Source: Rhodocollybia butyracea
Lineage: Eukaryota > Basidiomycota > Agaricomycetes > Agaricales > Omphalotaceae
Direction: 5' to 3'
Assembly: GCA_015501585.1 (NCBI GenBank)
Contig: JADNRY010001192.1
Coordinates: 1-15,459 of the forward strand
DNA length: 15,459 bases
Position numbers and translations under genes: made by a program. This document shows, in pieces, positions 8,754 through 15,459 of the stretch. Numbering within the stretch: the stretch's first letter is position 1; every line of letters starts with the position of its first letter. The notes beneath the pieces were generated by a model, which was not told where the DNA came from, made no database searches, and saw nothing but the letters and a program-made list of their open reading frames with translations.

Positions 8754-9604
8754 ACTACGTTAGTATGGTCGGCTTGGCGGTGCTCTGAAACTTGCTCACC
8801 TTCGTTATCCGGCAATTTCACTGCGAGCTATGCTTTCTCCTTCAGTGCTTTGCCTTATATGATTGGGTGCCTTCAGGTACCTTCCGGGTCTTCCAGTGTT
8901 GAACAGTGTTGAACCCATTCCGGAGTCCTGGACGTCCCGAGTGTGAACTACCGCGCCAACCAACGTTTCAATTGCGATACTTGCGGTGGATCCGGCCCGA
9001 CATAGGTACTGAGAGTAACAAACCCCAGTGTGTCCAAAGCAGAAACTCTGTTCAGAGACGAGATACGATGTCAGTAAGTAGGTGGTGGACAAACGCAAGA
9101 GCTTTGAAGAGGCTTTGCATGGGTGCCACAGCTCGGAGTCTATTCAAATTTCAGGTTCAAGAGCTTTTTAGAGGGGCCAAGATAACCCCACTTTTCCAAC
9201 GCCGCCAGAGTGAGAAATTACATCGATGGACTTATTCAATTGAAAACTATCGTTGAACACTATCTGCGTGAAGGCTGTCTATGATAATAACTGGCCTCCA
9301 TTAATTCTGATTACATAGACCTCCGGTGCGATCTCTGTATTCTCCAGCTGGGCGGTGCTTTGAACATGACATGGAATGATTTGGGGCCTGGGCGCCCCAG
9401 TACTAGTACTCTTGGCTTCACGTTGCGATGTGGCGTCCGTATATAATAAACGCTTTATTTGAGTGCCCGTTTCCTCCTCTCTCATTCTAGGGGTGTTGTT
9501 GCTATTATCTTCATTCTGACCCCCGGGATTCCGCTCCAAGCTGGCTTGACCTCTCCACAAATTCCGCTTCGCCATCCAATCTTTCTGGAATCTTTTTTCT
9601 AAAC
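8754..9604. other. Intergenic region between GH105 and CAX-like genes
   Basis: I find no supported gene in these 850 bp. A direct duplication AGTGTTGAAC lies near 8890-8912. Open frames at 8805-9098 (minus), 8906-9256 (plus) and 9279-9752 (minus) have no domain; the last overlaps the 5' end of the real plus-strand gene. The downstream half should contain the promoter of the exchanger gene. Confidence 0.5.
9440..9449 (+). promoter_or_regulatory. TATA-like box for the first CAX-like gene
   Basis: TATATAATAA lies about 160 nt upstream of the start codon at 9605 and is the best TATA-like match in this promoter. The transcription start is unknown. Confidence 0.4.
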
Positions 9605-11753
9605 ATGCAAGAGAAACGTGCTTCGGGGACACGCCAGCGCAGTATCCTACGCATCCCCGATGAAGAGCAGGCAATGGAACCAGGAGGCCTTCATAGTCGG
9701 GACCATTTGAACGAAACCACTTCGCCTGGAGGATATAGCGTGCGCAGTGCACATGGATTAATGATGGCTGGTAAAACAGGCCTTGACCGTTTCATGACGC
9801 GTTTCTTGAGGAAGGGAAAACCGAAGGTTGGGTTCCTCGACAGCTTGAAAGCCATTCTATTTTCTTCCTGGGTGAATGTCTTTCTTCTTGTGCTCCCAGT
9901 AGCTTGGGGAGCACATTTCAGCAACATTAGTGACGGCCAAAAGATATTTTCATTTCCTGTGACTTTTACGCGTACGTTGGTGACTGTAATTTGACGTATA
10001 TAAACAGTGCTTACGATGCTCTAGTATGTTTGCTTGCAATCATCCCCCTCGAAAAACTCTTCGATTTCGGTGGAGAGCAGATGGCCTTTTATCTCGGTAA
10101 AGGTAAATCGTAACGAGAAGATTAAACAGACTAGATCGAACTGATAATTTGATAGATATCGGAGACCTTGTTGTAGTTACCTTGAACAAGTAAGTCAAAC
10201 GTTATGGAGGTTGTGAGGATTCACAAAACCTTGTCTAGTGCTGTTGAAGCCACATTGGCTATCATTTTGCTTAAAAGATGCGAGTAAGTATACACATAAG
10301 TCTTTATTCACACGTTAACCCAAGAGTCTAGGTTGAGGCTGCTACAATCGACAATCATAGGTACGCGCTGGAAAAAAACCATGGTACACTGCGAACTCAC
10401 CTTTTTGAAGGTGTTGTTATTCTTCACCTTTTACTCATTCCTGGGACTGCCTTTGTGGTTGGTGGTGCCCGGGTAATGCATCAAGACCTTCACCCTCATT
10501 TGACGGAGCTAAACCACTCGTTACTTGTTATGGGGTAAGGCCATCCACAGCTTTTGTATACGCTTTTGAAAGAAGACTGATTTTCTCTCCAAAAAATAGT
10601 GTGCTTTCATTGCTTCTTCCTGCCGCCTTTTTTGCGGCCATAGATCGAGGAACGCAAGCGTTATCGGACAATCCATCTTACATTGTGAATGACATCTACC
10701 GCCATAAATTCGTCACTCTTAGTCGGGGATTAGCTTTGATCCTTCTTGTAATGTAAGGACAAATTCTAACGCTGGCTGTTATCCTACTAATCATCATTCA
10801 GCTATGTAGCGTCTCGAATCTATTTGCATGACCCACCAGGTCCCAATGATACGCTGGCTGAGCATCCTGATGCACCAATGGCATTACTTGATGAAGAAGA
10901 ATATCTCATGCATGGCAACCCCGAAGTCAGTCAATGGGTCTGCCTAGGCATGCTAGCGATAACTATCGGACTCATGGCTGCAACGGCTGAATTTGTATGT
11001 TGAATTCTCGCTTGATTCCTTTTTACCTCTTGAACTGACGGGCTATATAGTTAGTAGACAGCATCGAGTTTGTACGGGATGCTGGTGGTATTCAAGAAGA
11101 GTTGGTGTCCCCACCCTTCTTTCAGAATCAATACTAAAAGTCTTCCTAGATGGTTTGGGCTGATTCTCCTACCTATCATGTAAGATTCGTCTCCGAGTCC
11201 CTCTGAGTTTAGCGATCTGAATCCAAACAAATTCATAGCTCATTCGCTGCCGATGGGTTCGTAGCCATTGGTTTTTTCCTGCGCTACGTTGTCGAACACC
11301 TTTTGGGGAGAAAGACACCTCCAGCAACTCTTGCTAAAGCTCGTGCAATTGACCTTTCAATCCAGTTCATTCTTTTCTGGATGCCTTTCATTGTCTTGTT
11401 GGGCTGGTGGACCGGTAAACCGATAACGCTTTTATTCGGTAAGTCTCCACGTATCACTCGATTAAATTTGGTTTTGAGATGGAATGCATAGATATCTTCG
11501 AAGTTGCGGTCCTGATTGGCGCAATGTTTTTGGTTAACTATGTGACGGCGGATAGCAAAACTAATTGGTTTAGAAGGATGGGCTATGGTTTCATTTTACC
11601 TGATGATTGTAGGTATTCACCAGAGACGTTTTTTGTCCACTGACCATGCTTGTATTAGGCTTGACCACCTGGTTTTACGATGGTCAGACTGAGATTGGTG
11701 AAATGCTCAACTTTGGAGGCTGTTTCTCAAGCGCCGAGCCATCATCAGGATAG
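9605..11753 (+). CDS. CAX-like Ca2+/H+ exchanger, 13 exons (paralog 1)
   Basis: Probable membrane antiporter of the Ca2+/cation exchanger superfamily, expected in the vacuole or another endomembrane, driving Ca2+ (or Mn2+) uptake with protons. Exons: 9605-9971, 10025-10102, 10156-10189, 10239-10283, 10332-10360, 10411-10534, 10600-10752, 10802-10994, 11051-11100, 11150-11179, 11239-11438, 11492-11612, 11659-11753. One surplus T in TTT 11569-11571 must be ignored; the result is 505 aa and divisible by three. A hydrophilic N-terminus (about 95 aa) precedes about 11 hydrophobic segments. First repeat: DIGDLVVVTLNNAVEATLAI (about residue 150-167). An acidic linker (LLDEEEY) separates the halves. 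Second repeat: EEWFGLILLPIISFAADG (to about residue 373). The C-terminal half has KARAIDLSIQF and VNYVTADSKTNW. The usual GN(A)xxE(H) residues are altered, so substrate is uncertain. Confidence 0.85.
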
Positions 11754-11881
11754 AATTTTACTCTGTGAAGTAATACTTCACATAAGTTATTAAACTGCAC
11801 AGATATATGTTTCCATATTATTCTTCTACATAATATACAATAACTAGATCCGCAGATGAAGTGAAACAGAAAAGCCTTTCT
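11754..11881. terminator. Convergent 3' intergenic spacer
   Basis: 128 AT-rich bases separate the stop codon of the first exchanger (plus) from that of eIF3g (minus). Both 3' ends and polyadenylation sites must lie here or overlap. No single canonical signal stands out. Confidence 0.5.
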
Positions 11882-13046
11882 TTATTTGGGGTCCGCTCGC
11901 GGTTCTGTTTTGATTATGAGAAATGAAAGTTTCAAAATGATTGGATACTCACGACTCCATTGGACACTGAGAATGAGATTGTCATATCCCTTTCCATTAA
12001 CCTTCTCCATTGCCTTCTGTGCGACAGCTCTGTCTTCGAAGCTAACGAAAGCAAAGCCCTTGCCAGCACCAGTGTCACGATCACGCCCAACATACACCGA
12101 GCCACCCGGCCAAAGTGCCCAAATAGTTCACGAAGATCGTTTTCTTGAGTGTCTTCGGAAATGTTGGTAACACGCAATGTTGGCAAGTCGTCCCTGTTTC
12201 CGCCTCCTGGTCCACGCATCGACTCTCCTGCTCCACGACCTGCTCCACGAAGTGAAGGGGGAACATATTTTGAACCAGTCGAACCAAGTCCAGGAGCTGC
12301 ATCCACAGGAGGAGCCGTATCATCATCAGGACCCGCACCGGTGTCTGTTAACAGAATCTGAATGTGACTCCCAAAAAACGATCATAAGGAGACGCACCAC
12401 CAGAGGTCTCCAAGCCACCGAGAGTATCCTTGTATGGACACTTAGCAGTAAAGTGCTCTCCCTGACATAGTCGACACACGACTTTTCCTCCAGTAGCAGA
12501 TTTGACGGGTTTTTTCTCTTCTTGTTGTTCGGTTTCATTGGGCTGAACATATGCTCATCAGCAGAGTTATTCTGTGAATTAGGCAATCCACACGTACTTG
12601 TTGCCGCCTGCAGATAGGGTTAAGTAAACGTGTTCGCCGACAGTAGTCGTTGCCCGATCTGGTCCTCGAGCACTTCCTTTCTCTGCACCGAATTTAGCCC
12701 ATTTTTGACGTTCCGCAACTTGGTGTTGTACGACAGATTTTTGGAGTGTTCGCTTGATCTTGCGAGTTATCTTTGAATCGGCTCAAAATCAGTCGTCATT
12801 TCAGTACAAATTGGGACATACTTTGACTTTCTTACCCTGCTCGTTCACGCTGTATTCTATGACGGTCCTAACACTGTCATCTTCTTCTTGGCCCGATACT
12901 GTACGAATCGTCAAGAAGTGTGAGTATATTGAAAGGGGCGTACCCAGTTCGTCGACATCATCTGCCCATGATGTTTTAGGTCTGAGTTCATATGGGGTTC
13001 AGTCAGTCTAGTGTTGAAGAGACTTTTCCGCGACTCACAATGACAT
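11882..13046 (-). CDS. TIF35: Translation initiation factor eIF3 subunit g
   Basis: RNA-binding g subunit of eIF3, acting in the cytoplasm in scanning and reinitiation with the 40S ribosome. Exons (minus): 13046-13039, 12981-12822, 12770-12598, 12542-12398, 12344-11953, 11904-11882. Residues run from an N-terminal SWADDVDEL motif through VIEYSVNEQGKKVKITRKIK and VAERQKWAKFG, a zinc knuckle CRLCQGEHFTAKCPYKDTL (C-x2-C-x3-H-x4-C), a Gly/Arg-rich linker (KYVPPSLRGAGRGAG), and a C-terminal RRM with RNP2 (LRVTNI) and RNP1 (KGFAFVSF), ending SVQWSQPRADPK. Two missing bases are needed: a C at 12097-12098 within the RRM and a G at the donor near 12597. With them the product is about 300 aa, the usual fungal size. 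A 45-nt in-frame stretch at about 12943-12899 could be an intron. Very sure of identity. Confidence 0.93.
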
Positions 13047-13101
13047 TTTTTCTGCCTCAGTGCCTGTGGTACTAGTAGATTCAAAGAAAGAAATTTACAA
13101 T

Positions 13102-13107
13102 CACGTG
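13102..13107. promoter_or_regulatory. CACGTG E-box
   Basis: A TCACGTG context, the core recognised by bHLH factors such as Cbf1 in fungi. It lies 56 bp upstream of the eIF3g start and 345 bp upstream of the second exchanger start. Binding is inferred from sequence only. Confidence 0.35.
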
Positions 13108-13123
13108 TTAACAGTCATTAATG

Positions 13124-13131
13124 TTACGTAA
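13124..13131. promoter_or_regulatory. TTACGTAA bZIP-type palindrome
   Basis: A perfect 8-bp palindrome matching the type of site bound by fungal AP-1-like bZIP factors (Pap1/Yap1 class). It is 16 nt from the CACGTG site in the divergent promoter. Function is inference. Confidence 0.35.
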
Positions 13132-13451
13132 GGCGCTCGCTGATGACTCAAGCGCTCGTTTGCTCTTTCTCAATGTCATTCAATCTGCATTCAACGTCAA
13201 CTTCAATTACTACAATTTAACAAAGATTTTAAAGCTGCATTTTGTGCTTTCCTTTGCTTTTGAATGCACTAACCGGCACTCGAAGACTCCAGAGTATTTC
13301 ATAGTGTTTTGATGTGACCTGTGATGGCTATGCAGCCTTTCATACATAAAACGCACCACCCGGGATTTTGATTCGCCCTTCCTTTGCGCTGTGCGCTCAT
13401 CTTTATATCTCTGGAGAGCTGGTCTCCCCAACTGGCGACTGAATTTTCGTT

Positions 13452-15459
13452 ATGGATCCTTATTCAAGGCATCTGGCAACAAATTTTCATCACGAACAGC
13501 CAGACTCTCCTCCTTTGCATACTGTCGACCTTGGGGCTCTGGAGGATGGCAATTCCTGGAGTAATAAAGGGGAGGAAGACGATTATGGCCTTCCGTACGA
13601 TTACTCCGAGTCTGGACGTGCCTCGGCAATGAGTAGTCGGTTCTCGAGCTCAAGTACATCCTCTCTCCGCCGGCGTTCAATCTGCAGAAGATTCGGGGAA
13701 AAAATGCTGGATGGTTAAAGAGTATGGAAGCTATCGTATTCTTCTCCTGGGTCAACATCTTCATTTTGGTCGTTCCCATATTGTGGGTATTGCATTTCAT
13801 GCACCTAATCCCACATCTTGTCTCTTTTGGTCGTATGTCTCTTGACTTTAATCATTCTAATGTACAATCGCTGACAGTACTTAAGTATCATTCCTTGCAT
13901 TGATTCCCGTCATTAACTTCTCGATTTCGGTGCTGAGAACCTGGCGTTGTACTGTGGGCCGGATATTGGAGATCTAATTCTTATCAGTCTGAACAAGTGT
14001 GTATTGGTTCCGCGATGTTAGGGTTTTTTCAGCTGACGGTTCTTTTAGTGCTGTAGAAACCATTCTAGCACTATGGCTTCTAGCAAACTCAGAGTGTGTA
14101 TTTTAAGCTTGCGTACTTCCTAATCGTGCTCAAACGTTTTCAGACTCCGGCTCCTGCAATCTTCAATTATCGGTAAACATCGTAATGTTACATACCCCAC
14201 AAAACTAATTGTTTTCATCAGGCGTGGGTGGTGCTTCGCTTGCTCTTAATACCTGGGGTCTCGTTCATAGTTGGTGGAACTCGTGTTGCTTCTCAGGAAC
14301 TTCATCCTCACATTACGGGGTTGAATCACTCACTGCTTACAACGGGGTAAAGACTTTACTTTTTCCTGGCTGTACCGCCGTTAACCCCCTCTTTCAGCGT
14401 GCTTGCGTTCCTACTACCAATAGCATTCTTCACTGCTTTGGATCGAGGCATAATCCCGGTCAGTTCCATTGCTTCCTCAGCTGTAAATACTGGCGTCGTC
14501 AGCGACTACATGCGAGGCGATTTGCTCAAAATGAGTCGTGGGATGGCTGTTATTCTCCTTGCGGTGTGAGTAATACTGGCAATCTCCCAGTTACAGCCAA
14601 TTAATCAACGCTGTAGATATGTTTGCGCTCGCGTTTACCTTCACAATCCACCTGGAGGAAGGACATTGCATAACGTAGCGATGCCCCAGAAGAGTTGAAG
14701 GAACTTGCGCACGAGATGGAAGAAGAAACGCCTGAAATCAACTTTTGCATATCTGTGATCGTGTCGGTGATTGCTGTGACCTTGATGGCAATCACTACAG
14801 AGATTCTTGTGGAGAGTATCGAGCCCATGAGGCACAGGTATAGCTTTTCGGAAGAGTATATATCATTCCACCTACTACTACGCAGTCTTTTCTAACATGT
14901 TTTCAGATGGTTCGGTCTCATCCTCCTTCCTTTGGTTTCCTTTTCCGCCGACGCTCTGGTTTCTATTGTGACATTCGTCCGTAACACTTTCTTTGGCCAT
15001 AACATCCCACATACGATGGCTAGCACTCGTCATGTCGACGATGCCATTCAGTTCGTTCTGTTCTGGGCGCCTGTCCTAGTCCTGTTAGGATGGATCATTG
15101 GGCAGCCGTTTTCTTTGCTTTTTGATTTATTCGAAGTCGCTATTCTCATTGGATCTTGTTTTTTGCTCAACTATGTTACCGAGGATTCAAAGACGAATTG
15201 GGCCGAAGGAACTATGCTAGTGGGATTGTATTTCATGGTTGTGAGTTGTTACTTTGTTTACCCCGGCACTTTCACTTTATTCCGATTAACGAGCACGCCG
15301 CTGATCATGACACTTGCTTACAGGCGCTCGCTGCGTGGTTTTATCCCCAACAACCAGAAATTCGAGTGATGCTTTCAGAACACAGCATAGCCGAAGCTCT
15401 CAAAGGGCTTGGAAATCTCAACGTTCCATCCCCGTCCACTACTTCCGTGTTACAGGCTA
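13452..15459 (+). CDS. CAX-like Ca2+/H+ exchanger, paralog 2 (runs off the window)
   Basis: Paralog of the gene at 9605-11753 with the same predicted role. Exons: 13452-13832, 13886-13996, 14049-14093, 14144-14172, 14222-14346, 14398-14565, 14617-14837, 14907-15240, 15324-15459 (open at the edge). The N-terminus is Ser/Arg-rich (SSRFSSSSTSSLRRRSICRR). Blocks: LKSMEAIVFFSWVNIFILVV, DIGDLILISLNNAVETILAL, ELHPHITGLNHSLL, acidic linker KELAHEMEEETPE, WFGLILLPLVSFSADALVSI, LLNYVTEDSKTNWAEG and ALAAWFYPQQPEIRVML. It lacks four introns of paralog 1 (those after its exons 2, 8, 10 and 11). Four one-base indels break the frame: A-run 13699-13704 (one short), AA 13915-13916 (one short), GGG 14226-14228 (one extra), and one missing base at about 14650-14680. 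Possible pseudogene, but sequence error is likelier. Confidence 0.82.

Larger units (their letters stand above)
13047..13451. promoter_or_regulatory. Shared divergent promoter of eIF3g and the second exchanger
   Basis: 405 bp lie between the two divergent start codons. It contains a CACGTG palindrome (13102-13107) and a TTACGTAA palindrome (13124-13131), 16 nt apart. Open frames within it (13121-13312 plus, 13210-13431 minus) have no domain. The 5' untranslated regions of both genes occupy part of it. Confidence 0.55.

Noticed and set aside
8906..9256. Open frames after GH105, with one frame showing a CDTCGGSG motif like a DnaJ zinc-finger half-repeat
   Set aside because: Only one copy of the motif occurs, a stop follows at once, and no J domain or second cysteine pair is found. 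Chance is the simplest reading.
13121..13431. Small open frames in the divergent promoter
   Set aside because: No recognisable product, and they overlap each other on opposite strands between two well-supported start codons.

Overview
The window looks like nuclear DNA of a filamentous basidiomycete, most likely an Agaricomycete. Genes are split by many introns of about 46-65 nt with GT..AG ends, and two of the gene families (a secreted GH105-type hydrolase and CAX-like exchangers with a divergent motif) are ones I associate with mushroom-forming fungi. No prokaryotic, viral or organellar gene is visible.

Layout. Positions 1-3158 hold no convincing gene. They contain a 455-bp element with inverted-repeat ends (1517-1971) that carries two near-identical 74-bp GC-rich units made of small hairpins. 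Positions 3159-6315 (minus) encode a secreted, very Ser/Asp/Gly-rich protein with a signal peptide, an acidic run, His-containing 11-residue repeats, a Cys-containing spacer and long tandem repeats (312 bp and 141 bp). Positions 7063-8753 (plus) encode a secreted glycoside hydrolase of the GH105/GH88 six-hairpin type, with a 14-nt microexon. Positions 9605-11753 (plus) encode a Ca2+/H+ exchanger-like protein with 13 exons. Positions 11882-13046 (minus) encode eIF3g (TIF35), with a zinc knuckle and an RRM. Positions 13452 to the window end (plus) encode a second exchanger, paralogous to the first. The two exchangers flank eIF3g in the same orientation. eIF3g and the second exchanger diverge from a 405-bp shared intergenic region with two palindromic transcription-factor-like sites.

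Every multi-exon gene needs one or more single-base corrections, nearly all at homopolymer runs, to read through. I count 16 sites, two of them in the normally essential eIF3g gene. After correction the four complete models have coding lengths divisible by three. Sequencing or assembly indels are therefore more likely than pseudogenes, and gene models made automatically from this sequence would be fragmented.

No operon-like coupling exists. The genes appear to be independent: two secreted products (cell wall or matrix, and pectin side-chain breakdown), two membrane cation exchangers and one translation initiation factor.
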